Source: Adineta steineri
Lineage: Eukaryota > Rotifera > Eurotatoria > Adinetida > Adinetidae
Length of the DNA stretch: 64,000 nucleotides
Direction: 5' to 3'
Assembly (NCBI GenBank): GCA_905250115.1
Contig: CAJNOI010000002.1
Location: 626,771 to 690,770 of the forward strand
Part shown: piece by piece, positions 27,201 through 38,511 of the stretch
How positions within the stretch are numbered: the stretch's first letter is position 1
Layout: the number at the start of each line of letters is the position of its first letter
Notes under the pieces: model-generated
Told to the model about the DNA's origin: nothing
The model's input: only the letters and a program-made list of their open reading frames with translations
Database searches by the model: none
Position numbers and translations under genes: made by a program

Positions 27201-27904
27201 TCATCCGTGAACAAAAACAATCAATTACAAATATGACTTCTAGATATTATATTAAGTGTTGATTAAACATAGATATAGTGTTGATAAACTTTCAAATTCT
27301 TTTGTTTTTCATATACCTTTTCAACAGTCATTTAGTAGTTGTTAGTAAAAGTATTTACGCTTACATATATATATTGAATAGATACTGAAATGAAACTTAT
27401 TTTCTATTAAATTACTTTTCATTATTATCTCAACGTTTATATTAAGAATAAAAGAAGCAAATATTTGATTGAATAGATCTTGAAAAAAGAACAACTTATA
27501 AACCTTTCATGACATGTGTATATCAAATTAGATTTCTTCCTCATGAGACATTCTTTGTCTTCTTTCAACAATGATTGTCGATAACAGTTGATTAACCCTT
27601 GCCCTAGTCGATTATAAATAACTCAATAGACTATTGGTACACGTGTCCAAGTATGTATCATTTTGCATTTTGACCGATCGTGCGCGCTTTTACTATAGGC
27701 CATATACACTTCGCGTAGTCCTCCATTCTTTTTTCCTGCCTCGTTGTCTATTTCTTTCTCGGCTCATCGTGACTAGATTGTGATCAAAGGGCATAGCCAT
27801 TTCTTCTCTATTCATTCTGCTGTCTACTCGCGCCAAATATACACGCATTCTTCTATACTCACTTACATATATACTTGTCCTTATTAAATAAATAAATATT
27901 TAAA
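24260..27904. other. Intergenic, 3.6 kb without a recognised gene
   Basis: 3' UTR of the hnRNP-U-like gene on the left and the promoter of the Grg1-like gene on the right. Several short open frames occur but all are rich in Phe/Tyr/Ile/Leu from AT-rich DNA and lack splice context. A palindromic ACACGTGT lies at 27639-27646. Confidence 0.55.
27639..27646. promoter_or_regulatory. ACACGTGT palindrome (E-box/G-box core) upstream of the stress-protein gene
   Basis: CACGTG core within a near-perfect palindrome, about 260 bp upstream of the start codon. The core binds bHLH or bZIP factors in many eukaryotes; use here is only a guess. Confidence 0.25.
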
Positions 27905-28693
27905 ATGGCTGATGCAGTAAAGAAAGGTGCTGATGCTGTCAAAGATAAAGTATCAGGTATGCGATTTAGTTCTTTCAAATCATAACAAATATGATCAACG
28001 AAACTTACACCTATATATATATATATTTATATAGAAGTTACATCAGGAGCTAGTTATGAAGCTAACAAAAGTGCTGCTAAAGATTCCGATCGTTCAGTTG
28101 GAGATCGTGTTAGTCATGGTATATTATATAGTTTTATCTCAATTGAAATAAAATGATGTTTTTTTTTTCTTCTATAATAAGGTGTTGATGCTGTAAAAGA
28201 TAAAGTTGATGAAAAGACATCTGAAGCATCAAAAGAATCAAATAAAAACAGTGCTGAAAATGAAGCTAAAGGTATTGTTGAAACTGTCAAAGAAAAAGCT
28301 GCTGAAGCGTAAGTATTTATTCTATTCTGTTCTGTTGTGTTGCTAATCGAAGAATTTCTATTTTCAGATACAATTATGTTGCTGGTGCTGGTGGAGAAGG
28401 CGAAGGAAAAGGTCTTGTTGAAACTGTCAAAGAAAAGGCTACTGAAGCGTATGTATATTCTATATTTATCATATTTTAATTGAGAAGAATTTTATCGATT
28501 TAGTTACCATTATGTTGCCGAAAAAGTAACTGAAGCAACACATGCTGTAACTGGTGAAGCTAATAAAGAAGTAGCTAAAGACAGCAATCAATCAGTTAGT
28601 ACACGTGCAGGTGCAGCTGTTGATGCTGTTAAAGACAAGGTTGAAGAAAAAACAAGCGCAGCTAAAGCTGAAGCTCATAAACATGATTTATAA
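27905..28693 (+). CDS. Grg1/Ccg1-type LEA-like hydrophilic stress protein
   Basis: Five exons: 27905-27956, 28035-28118, 28182-28308, 28368-28448, 28504-28693 (TAA); 177 aa, highly hydrophilic and Lys/Glu/Ala-rich, with no signal peptide. Two copies of a module resembling the fungal glucose-repressible/clock-controlled Grg1 family are visible: EANKSAAKDSDRSVGDR...DAVKDKVDEKTS, and EANKEVAKDSNQSVSTR...DAVKDKVEEKTS. Between them are two copies of a second module (VETVKEKAAEAYNYVA and VETVKEKATEAYHYVA), each split by an intron at the same codon, so an exon unit was duplicated. Such proteins are disordered in solution and induced by starvation or drying in fungi; a desiccation role here is inference. 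No acceptor-like site precedes the ATG. Confidence 0.78.
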
Positions 28694-29782
28694 AGAACAA
28701 AACTGCTCAATAAACACAAAGCAATAATAAACAATAATATCTTATAAAAAATAATACCGAAAATTGTAGTGTTTGTTTTATCTCAATGTTCATTATTCTC
28801 AATATATACATATTTCATTCAAAGAAAAAAAAAGAACAAATTCCAACACTTTATATGCATGTGTGTGGACTTATAAATATTTGTTATGATCGTGTAGATA
28901 TGTACATTTTAAACATCCCGTAGTTAACCGATACATCGATTGATGTTTTTTTTATTCGTAAGCTGTTTAATCTTGTTATGAGTAGAGGGGAAAAAAACAG
29001 GAACAAATATAAAACCAGACACACTAGACATACACATGATTGATTATTTCAATTATATTATCAAAAGTAATGATTGAAAAGAGATATGTCAATGTACTGA
29101 CAGACTAATTAGTCAACTGAAAGCTATTTCCCCTTTGAAAAGTTAAATATTAATAAAGACTAATTATATCTAATGAATAATATTCATCCATATTTCTATT
29201 TTTAGTTCAGTAAATTGTTAATCAATAAAACGCAGAGAATCCATTAAATAATATAATGAAATCTGTATGCGTTACCAATCATCATAGAACGATTGTTTAT
29301 TCAGCGCCTAAAAATGAAACAAATATATACTTAATCGAGCCATTGAATGATGAAACAGATGTGAATGTATATCAAAAGAAAAGAAATATTTTCTTTTTCG
29401 TTTTGTTTTAATTGTTAACGCAATATCGATCCATATGTTACATCGTTTTTTCATCATATTATTCCCATAAGAATTTAGAACAAAATACTTCTACTGATTG
29501 AGTTTTCATAATAAATTTCTTTCTGTAAAATAATAAACGAGTTTGTATGCAAAATTTCACTTAATCAAAGCGTGAACTTTCTTGTTAATGTAGCATAAAA
29601 TTTCAATTTCTTTTCTTGTCAATCAACCATTTTGATCGAATAGTAAAAATAATGCATTTCATATTATAATCTAACCAATTAAAAACCATTATCATGTAAA
29701 TTATAGTAATGAAATTTATAATATGACTATGTCAAAAATACAATCGCATTATAAAGAAAAAGAAAACATAATAATGAAAATA
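28694..29782. other. Intergenic, 3' flank of the Grg1-like gene
   Basis: About 1.1 kb AT-rich; AATAAA-like signals at 28705-28740 suggest the polyadenylation region. Nothing else recognised. Confidence 0.55.
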
Positions 29783-30420
29783 TTTTTTAAAAAAATAAGA
29801 TACGCTGTAAAGAGTATATTATTTATTAATAAAAAAATATAATTATGTGACATCTTTTCTAGGAAATTTATATAAAATGTTTTCTATTGTCATTAACGTC
29901 ATATGATATGTAATTAAACTAATTTCAAAAGATACTATAATTCTTTTGTTTACTAAGTATAAAAAAGATTCGATATAAAAAGAAATATGATATCCAGTTT
30001 TGACAAAATAGACTTATATAATAATGGAAATTTAATATATAAAAAGAAATATGCAAATATATTGCTATGATCAAATTCACCAATAATCAAGTGCTGAAAA
30101 CCAAATTTCATTTTTCCATTGAAATTAAAAACTTTTAAGGTATGTATTAAGTCACATAATTATAGAATATCAAGATTGACTCTGTGTTTAATTTACGAAA
30201 TACGTTCTAATATGTATAATATCGTTCACATCATCTAGTAACATTTTTAGTTAAATGATTCTTTTTCTAGTCAATACATTTATTATTTAAAAATTGACGT
30301 TTCGAGCAACAATGTTGTTCTCCGTCAGAAGTGTTTGTACATTTTTAATATAGATGTCTTATTCATATAAATGTTAAGAATTTTTTCTTAAAAAAATAAT
30401 TGTTTTCAGATCAAATAACA
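29783..30420 (+). repeat. Tandem array, upstream-region copy 1
   Basis: First of three direct copies of a leader region. All share AAGATACGCTGTAAAGAGTA-type sequence near their start (here about 29801), an ATCGTT..CATCATCTAG segment, and an end of TTATTTTCAG or close variant followed by ATCAAATAACA and ATG. Copy 1 carries an extra insertion of about 100 bp around 30240-30345 absent from the others. Confidence 0.8.
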
Positions 30421-31650
30421 ATGTCCGGTATTTCAAACTATACTATGGGTATTTTTAAACATCACAATATCGAAACACGAAGTAAGATTTTCACTGATTT
30501 TTTGAATCTCTTATGAGTAATTATAAAATAGATACAAATATTATGAAATGTGGAATAGTTAATTCATTAAATAGCAATATTAATTTCATATTTTAGTAAT
30601 AAAAAAAGAAAAATCTCAGTTATATCTGCAATTGATCGTAAGAAAAGAAAAAATTAGCAATTAATGTACTACTGTAGAGATAAAGGATGTGGCTGTAGGT
30701 CAGAATGATGCAGGGACATCCACAATCGCACCCATCCTCAAGATGTTTTTCGTCGGTTTTGTTTTCTTTTTTCTTTAACTATTCCGCTATTATTGTCATC
30801 TTTATTATCAGAAATATATTACTTCCTAAATATATGATTTATTGTAAAATAAAATTAATTATTGCTCATTTAAATATAAGTATTTTTCTATTATTTAGAC
30901 AATCGGTATATTTGTCCGCACTGTTATTTCAGTATTTCTGCAAACAGAAGCATACGAGATTGGATTAAGCATGTACAAACAGCTCATCCAATCGAGTATG
31001 ACTTTCTGGCACAAAGTCTGACAGATCTAAACAAAGCTGATCAATCTATCAATGATTCAGCTGAAGTAATATTAATTTAAATAATGCACATATTTTGAAT
31101 ATATCTATTTTAGAACCGTATGGTCCTTGAACACGATACGTCATGTTAACCGACGAAAGGGCCGTTACAGTACCCTAGTCGATGATTCCTGAAGCAGTAT
31201 TCCCATGGATTTCTGGTGGAAATCCTCGGGAAACTCGCTGGTTTCGGCCCTGGAATCAATTCCGAGAGGAACCGAACGAATCCGGTGACTGGATCCGTTC
31301 AATGGGGATACCGCTTCCATGAGATCTTTGCAAAAACCGTGGAACTGGCTGTTTCCGCGCCGGGTTATTCGATCTGAGTATATATATATTGACATATACG
31401 TTGTTCATTTTATTCGTCATTGATTTCACTCATAAATCATTACTTCTTCTCTTTCGATTGATATTTCCATAAAATATTATGTCTGAAAAAGAAGTAAAAC
31501 CATTTTAATCAGAAACTAATAATAAGTTTTTGTTGATTTTAGCTGAATGATGCACAATATGCCATAAAAATGGGCGAACTGATCGAAGCAAAAAAAAATG
31601 GTCTTATTGATGCTGAACAATTTTTTTATTCAGATTCAAAAATTGTATAT
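30421..31650 (+). pseudogene. Degenerate copy of the small zinc-finger gene
   Basis: Exons homologous to the intact gene at 32304-33346: 30421-30481, 30899-31065 (Cys-Pro-His-Cys ... HVQTAH zinc finger, 167 nt, same length as the paralogue), third exon from 31114, and a last exon from 31543 (LNDAQYAIKMGELIEAKKNG). In exon 3 a one-base deletion near 31133 relative to the paralogue shifts the frame to a TAA at 31147-31149, and the donor corresponding to the paralogue's AAG/GTATAG is missing. It could still encode a short truncated zinc-finger protein, but it reads as a decayed paralogue. Confidence 0.65.
31170..31376. repeat. GC-richer segment shared by both zinc-finger paralogues (copy 1)
   Basis: Contains GAGAGGAACCGAACGAATCC, GTGACTGGATCC and TTCGATCTG, matching 33020-33180 in the paralogue's intron 3. 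It is clearly richer in G and C than the surrounding DNA. Possibly an old insertion or a retained structural element; no convincing coding frame. Confidence 0.5.
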
Positions 31651-31870
31651 AAACAAATCGTAATTTTTATTTCTTTATTTCTTCATACTTGTTATTACTA
31701 TTCTTTTCTTTGACATTCCCATTGATTCGAGAATTTTTTTTTAATAAAACGTTATTTCAACTTACTGTTTCATTCTGTCATTTAGATTTAGATTTTATAT
31801 GAGACTGAAAAAAAATCTGATTTAGTATTCTAAATGATATGAAACGCGAGAACTGACAATTTAGTTGTAT

Positions 31871-32303
31871 ATATTTTTTAAAATATAAGATACGCTGTAA
31901 AGAGTATATTATTTATTAATAAAAAAAGATTAATTCTGTGATTAAAAGATATTATGATTCTTTTGTTTATCAAGTACAAAACATTCGATCTAAGAGGAAA
32001 TATGGAAATACATCGTTATGATCAAATTTTGTTTTTCTATTGAAATCAAAAACTTCCAATACATTGATTAAGTTATATATTTATAGAATCTCAAGATAAA
32101 TTTAGTACTTTATTTACAAAATATGTTCTAATAAATATAATTGTTTTCATCATCTAGCAACATATGTCGAAACAACAAAAAAAGTTCATAGAAAACTGAA
32201 TTTGATTCCACGTTATTTCTTATCATTTAATGTTAATAGCTCTTGTATTTTATCCATATAAATATTAAGAATTTATTTTTCAAAAACTAGTTATTTTCAG
32301 ATC
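31871..32303 (+). repeat. Tandem array, upstream-region copy 2
   Basis: Direct repeat of 29783-30420 and 33594-34030, starting with AAGATACGCTGTAAAGAGTA and ending TTATTTTCAG followed by ATC and the start ATG of the intact zinc-finger gene. It lacks the insertion of copy 1. Confidence 0.8.
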
Positions 32304-33346
32304 ATGACGGTGAGTGTGAATATTCTATTTTATCGATATTCACACGCTTCAAAATCGACTATGGATCTCTTGAAAGATGACAATATACAAATAAACAGTA
32401 AGATTGTCACTGATTTTTTCAAATCTCCTATGAGTGACTATCGAAGAATGTTTGTTCATAAAATACATGAAATAAAAGTAATAGAATTTATAAATTGTTG
32501 AGATCGAGTCTAACGAACTTTTCAATGATGTGCCAAAATGTCAATGACTTCAAAAAAATAGTTTTTTTCCTATTAGTATTCTTGTTGTTATTCATATTAA
32601 AAGATACTGAAAATAATATAACTATAAAATAGATACAAATATTCTTTTAAGAAATATTTTTTGCTTGCAATCATAAAATCTGAATCTTTTCTATTGTTTA
32701 GATAATCAATATATTTGTCCGCATTGTCCGTATACGATTTCTGCAAACAGAAGCAAACGCAATTGGATTGGGCATATGCAAAATGCTCATCCAATCGAGT
32801 ATGACTTTCTGGCAGAAAGTCTAACAGATCTAAACAAAGCTGTTCAGTCAATTGAAGATGCAGATGAAGTAATATTATTTAAAATAATGAACATATATTA
32901 AATATACCTATTTTAGAACGGTATAGCTGTCAACACGCCATACGTCATGCTAACGGACGAAGGAGCTATTACCATAGTCCCAAAAAATAAGGTATAGCAC
33001 TCTTTTATTTTTCAAGGAGAAAAAAGTAGATCCTAAAAGACAGCAGTGCCGAAATTCATCTAAAGAAGAATTCGATCCTGGAGTTAGTTCCCTGAGGAAC
33101 CAAACGGATCCAGTGGCTGGATCCTTTCAACTGGAATACTGTGGAACCGGCCGTTTCTGAGCTGGATTGTTCGATCTGGGAAAATATTATGCCTGTGAAA
33201 GAAGTAAATATCATTTTAATCATAATTAACAATAAGTTTTCTTTTGATTTTAGATAAGTGCCAAAGAACTTACAAAAAAAATGGACGCGCTCATCAACGC
33301 AAAAGAGAATGGTTTATCTCTGATCATGAATTTTTTATTGAGATAA
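32304..33346 (+). CDS. Small single-zinc-finger protein, lineage-specific family
   Basis: Four exons: 32304-32397, 32702-32868, 32917-32991, 33254-33346 (TAA); 142 aa with all phases closing. Exon 2 encodes a zinc-finger-like element C-x2-C-x15-H-x4-H (CPHC ... HMQNAH) followed by HPIEYDFLAESLTDLNKAV. The rest is short charged sequence, exon 3 NTPYVMLTDEG and exon 4 a Lys/Ala helix. I do not recognise the family; no catalytic motif is visible. Spacing of the finger is close to C2H2/BED-type nucleic-acid-binding fingers, so a DNA- or RNA-associated role is possible. A decayed tandem copy lies upstream, and the region before the start codon is shared with LRPPRC. Confidence 0.6.
33020..33180. 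repeat. GC-richer segment shared by both zinc-finger paralogues (copy 2)
   Basis: Lies in intron 3 of the intact zinc-finger gene. Includes the perfect palindrome-like GGATCCAGTGGCTGGATCC (33104-33122) and CCTGAGGAACC. Matches 31170-31376 better than the flanking intron does. Confidence 0.5.
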
Positions 33347-33593
33347 AAAAACTGGATGACAAAGTCATCATAACTTTTTTTTATTAATCTGTTCATATAT
33401 TTTTTTTATTGTTTTCCTCTTTTCTTTGACACTTCTCATTGATAAAACTTAATTTGTTTTTGAATAAAACATCATCTCAACTTGTTATTTTATTCTGTCT
33501 TTTACGTATTGATTATGTATAAAGTTGAAAGAAAATCTCATTTAGTATTCTAAATGATATGAAATGCGAGAACCGTCAATTCAATTGTGTATA

Positions 33594-34030
33594 TTTTTTG
33601 AAACATAAGATACGCTGCAAAGAGTATACTATTTATTAATAAAAAACAATTTAATTCTGTGATTAAAATATATCATGATTCTTCTGTTTATCAAGTACAA
33701 AAGATTCGATATAAGAGGAAATATACAAATACATCGTTATAATCAAATTTTATCTTTTCATTGAAATCAAAAACTTTCAATACATCTATTAAATCATATA
33801 TTTATAGAATATCACGATTAATTCTGTATTTGATTTACAAAATATGTTCTAATATGTATAATATCGTTCTCATCATCTAGCAACATCTATTGAAAGAAAA
33901 AAGTTCATAGAAAAGCTAATTTGATTGCATGCCATTTTTTACCACATAATATTAATAACTCTTGTATTTTATTCATATACATGTTCAGAATTTATTCTTC
34001 AAATACTAGTTATTTTTAGATCAAATAACA
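33594..34030 (+). repeat. Tandem array, upstream-region copy 3, now the LRPPRC leader
   Basis: Third direct copy, starting AAGATACGCTGCAAAGAGTA and ending TTATTTTTAG then ATCAAATAACA and ATG. Here the ATG belongs to LRPPRC instead of the zinc-finger gene, so unrelated genes share one 5' region. Confidence 0.8.
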
Positions 34031-37000
34031 ATGTATACACGTTGTCTTGTATTAAAACAAATTGTTCGAAATTTCATAACACCGAATTCATATAATCGTC
34101 TTGTTCGTTTTCAATCATTTGCAAATCCAAATACAGCAAATACTTTACAAGATTCAAAGTAGAATAAAAAAATCTTTTTTAATTACTATAGAAATAAAAA
34201 TAATCTTTCTTTTTTAATAATTCAAGGTCATATAATCGTTTTAATACCGGAGATATTTTTCTTGATTTAACAACAGATTATAATCGTAAACGATTTGTTC
34301 AAAGTGAACTTGTTACAAATGCTATTAAAAATATCAATAATAATATATCTGAAAGACTTAGTTTATTAATATTAACAGCTGCTGCTCGATGTGTTCATCA
34401 TGTTACACCAGAGAAGCGTGTTGAATTATTAGAAGAAGTAAAATAGAATATCTATATTGTTAAATTATTCTATTTAATCGTTTTTTTTCTATTCAAGGCA
34501 TGGAAAACATTAAATGAAAAAAAAGTTCGTTTAACAACACGTCATTATGAAACATATTTAAGTGGTTTAAATGAAAATGGTTTTATATTCGATGCTGATT
34601 ATTATTTAAAATTAATCGATAGTGAACAAATACAAGCAACACCACGTTTATATAGTTTACTTTTAACTCAGTATAATATTTTTTATTGAAATAAACAAAT
34701 AAGTATAATTCATTTTTTTGTTTTATTTAAATAGATATTGTCGTGAAGGTAATACAGATCGTGCACAAAATTTTTTAAAAATGCTTAAAGAACGTAATGT
34801 AAGCATCGACGAAGATATATTTGCTGCATTAATTGTTTGTCAACTTAAACTTGGAAATGATAAAGGTGCTAATGATATAATACAAATTATGAAAGAACGT
34901 GGTTTACAACCAACAATATCAACATACAAAGAAATTTTAACAGCACTTATTAGTGAACATAAATTAGAACAATTTGAATATTATTTTGGTCAGATTGAAT
35001 CTCAACAACGTCAAACATCATCATCAACAGTGTATATTGATTCACATTTTGTTGTTATTCTACTTGGACAATGTATTTCATATAAAGAACGACCTATATT
35101 TGATTTATTATTAAATACATTAAAAGAACTTGATCATGGACGTATACCAAATAATTTATTTAATTTAGCTATACAATGTGTAACCAATGGTTGGCATGAA
35201 TCAGCTATTGAATTATTACAAATGCAATCGGAAAGTGAAATAGTTGAGGAATCCGATTCACCTTATCAAGGTATTTATGGACGACATTGGGTACTATTTT
35301 TCAGGTATGATTATTGTTCTATTTAAATGTTGTGTCTTCTTTTTTCTTTTAATATCATTTATTTGATTTTGTTAATATTTATATTTAGACAATTACTTGA
35401 GAATAAAGAACCACATTTAATCGATATATATCTTGAATTAATGATGCAAAAAAATCTTGTACCACTTGATAGTATTCTCCGTGTTTTGTATACAACATCA
35501 AATGAAGATAATCGTTTAGCACTTAATTATCTTGAACGTGCACAAGAATTACATCATCCAATGCGTACAAATTATTTCTATCCACTTTTATTAAATGCAT
35601 ATTCATCTGAAACATCTCAAAATTGGACCGACGATGATCGTTTACGTTTATTTCGTTTACTTGATCGTTTATCTATACCAATTGAATCATCAACATATTC
35701 ACGTTTGATTCAACAATCATTTCATCAATATTATAAAAATGATTTTACTTCATTATTAAATATGTTAGCAACAAATAATCTACAATCTATACTTGATCGT
35801 ATAAGTCGTTTGTTATTAGCTGATATTCGACGAAATATACTTGATTTAAATATTGTTCAACAAATAGCTCCATATTTTCGCTTACAAACACGTACAAGAC
35901 AAGAAGAATTTGCAAGATACTTATTTTCAATTATGTCTAATATATCAACAAAGTAAAAATCATTATTTTAATTTTATCTTTTCAGCTTAATCTTCATTTT
36001 TAATATTAATTATAGAACAAATAAAGAAAATCCCGAAGATTCTTCATCAACATCTATGAATAAATTAACATCAATATTTCAATTAATTGATTCAATATCA
36101 AAAACTGTATCAGATGATATTCCAATGCTTAAATATGAATTATATTTACATTTACTCCGTTATTCAGCACAACAACGTCGAACTGATATAACAACTCGTT
36201 TAGCTGAACAATGTATTCAAGAAAATGTTAAATTAGGTGGTTCAATGAATGAAATTGATTTATTAACTGGTTATACTTTACCACGTGATATTGTTGAACA
36301 ATTAGCACGTTATAAACCAGGTGAATTATCATGGAAAGAAAAACTTTCATCAATGGATATACAAAAAGCAAATCGTTCGAAATTAGAACAAATATATCAA
36401 GAAGCAAAACAAGATGGAAGATATCCATTTAATGTACAACAACGATTATTAAATATTTATATTCAAAAAAAATCTATTCAACAAGCATTTACTCTTTTAC
36501 ATGAAATGGTTTCAAATAGAAATCAGGTTTGAATTGATAAACTCTGCGAGATGCAAGATACTTTAAACAATTTATCTATAAATACATAATTAATTATACG
36601 AAATAGTTATGGATTTTGATATACATGATAGTAAACAGTTTTTAGTTTCATTAGAAAAGTTGCAATCAATTATCCTAGTGAGAAAAAACTTCTCAGGTTT
36701 CCAAATCATCTCAATAACTCTATATCCGGGTTTTTTCTTCTTCTCATTAATACAATCGATGTAGAGAATATCAATATTGATATTTACCATTTAAAAAAAA
36801 TCAAAAAAAAAGGAAAATATTTAGCAATCATTTTAGACACTGTTTAATTCCAGTATACTTGTAAATTTGCGAATTATTCCTCTTCAGTTCAATCTTTTAA
36901 ACACATAATGAATATGTATTTAATATTTAGATCGATTCATCTGTTCTTCACCGTTTATTCGATCTTACAACTGTGAAAATGGATGATAAAAATGATACAT

Positions 37001-38511
37001 CAAAAGCAGATCATCAAAATGATTTAAAATTCTTATGTGATCTATATGAAAAATCATTTGGTCTTGTTAATTTACCATCAGAATTAATATTTCGTTTAGC
37101 ACATATGCATCTTCTTAATGGTGATCAGGAGACTGCAATCAAAATCATATCAAATAAAATAAATTCAAATTTAAATAATGAAACTTATCATTATTTAATA
37201 AAATTTCTTGAAATAAATTCATCAGTAATAACTAGTGATGGTTTAATATCAATAGGAAATTTATTTCTTAATTTTCGTACAAATGAATCCGTACGAAAAT
37301 TCTGGAATTTATTTTTCGATATTCTGTTAGAAAAAACAAGTCCACAAGATGTTGTTCAATATTATTCTGATGCTATGAGAGAAAATAGCAATGTACCGTA
37401 TCTTCATTTATTTGATGTAATTAATTCTAAAATTAAAGAAAAAAAAGAGAAATTAGATTTATTTTCTTATTTTCTTTATAGTTATTTATTCAAAAAGATG
37501 AATTAAATCGTTTACAAGATATTGTTGATATAGCAACATTACAACATGGACCACGTAATGTTTTACATGATCTTGGATTTTCATTGATACAAAGTGGTAA
37601 AATAAAACAAGCTGAAAAAATCTTTCAAACACCATGGTTAAAAGCAAGAAATGATCGAATTAATTTACATGCTTTACTTTTTGCTGGTAACGAATTAAAA
37701 GAAAAGAATTTATTATTTCTAATTAAGTTTATGTTTTATTGTAGATTCAAATAATCTTGATGCATTGATTGATTCTATTAAATTAACGCGAAGTTTAGCT
37801 AATGTTGATCAAAAACAATTATTTACATCAGCTATTCGGTAAAATAAAATCATAGGAAATCAAGAAACATTTTTTTTCTTCTGTTTAATAGTGTGGCTAT
37901 ACGTCTTGATAGATCAGATGTTGTCGATTGGTTATGTAAAGATATACAAGAAAATCAAATTCATCTTGATATTCGAATAAAAAAGTATGTTAGATATTTT
38001 TAAGTTTTAAACAAATATCTCCTGAAAATACAACGTATGAATTATTTTCTATTGCCGTTATAAGACAGATATCATTATCAATACAATGATTTATATTGTT
38101 GTACAATTATTTTCTTTTGAAAACAATATTATTTGACATTCTACATATAACAAAGGATCTATTTTCTTGAACTCTGAATAGAATCTATCAGTTATATTTG
38201 TTCTGTTTAATCCATTATGATATTTACATATACAGAGTGTAAAGAAGAGATTAAGTTTTTGAGGTTACATACATGGTTAATCTATGGTTAGCAAGAGATA
38301 TTAATATTTGATATTTTTTAGATTTCTCAATGCTCATTTATTATCAAAAGGTCTTGATCCATTAAATATAACAGACAATGAAAATAATGAGAATTCAATG
38401 CCATTCGATGACACAGGTATGAATATTTTATTTTAAGATATACTTCAATTGTTTTTTCTATTTTATTTAGTACCCGCTCAGGAACAGCACAAGATGAGTG
38501 CTCAAAATTAA
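34031..38511 (+). CDS. LRPPRC: LRPPRC-like mitochondrial pentatricopeptide-repeat protein
   Basis: Twelve exons: 34031-34158, 34227-34437, 34498-34670, 34735-35304, 35389-35952, 36016-36526, 36931-37416, 37482-37686, 37745-37838, 37892-37984, 38322-38416, 38471-38511 (TAA); 1,056 aa, shorter than vertebrate LRPPRC. LRPPRC with SLIRP stabilises mitochondrial mRNAs and supports their polyadenylation and translation. The N-terminus (MYTRCLVLKQIVRNFITP) is basic and hydroxylated like a mitochondrial presequence. Helical PPR repeats are clearest at about 34735-34995, such as LLTQYCREGNTDRAQNFLKM, and continue as helical hairpins (for example IFRLAHMHLLNGDQETAIKI). Another long animal PPR protein cannot be excluded. 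The start lies 11 bp after an acceptor-like TTTTTAG. Confidence 0.82.

Noticed and set aside
31165-31395. Minus-strand frame in the GC-richer block
   Set aside because: No counterpart stays open in the paralogous block at 33020-33180 and there is no splice context.
29783-34030. CRISPR or satellite array
   Set aside because: Only three long, diverged units containing spliced genes; no short regular repeats or spacers.
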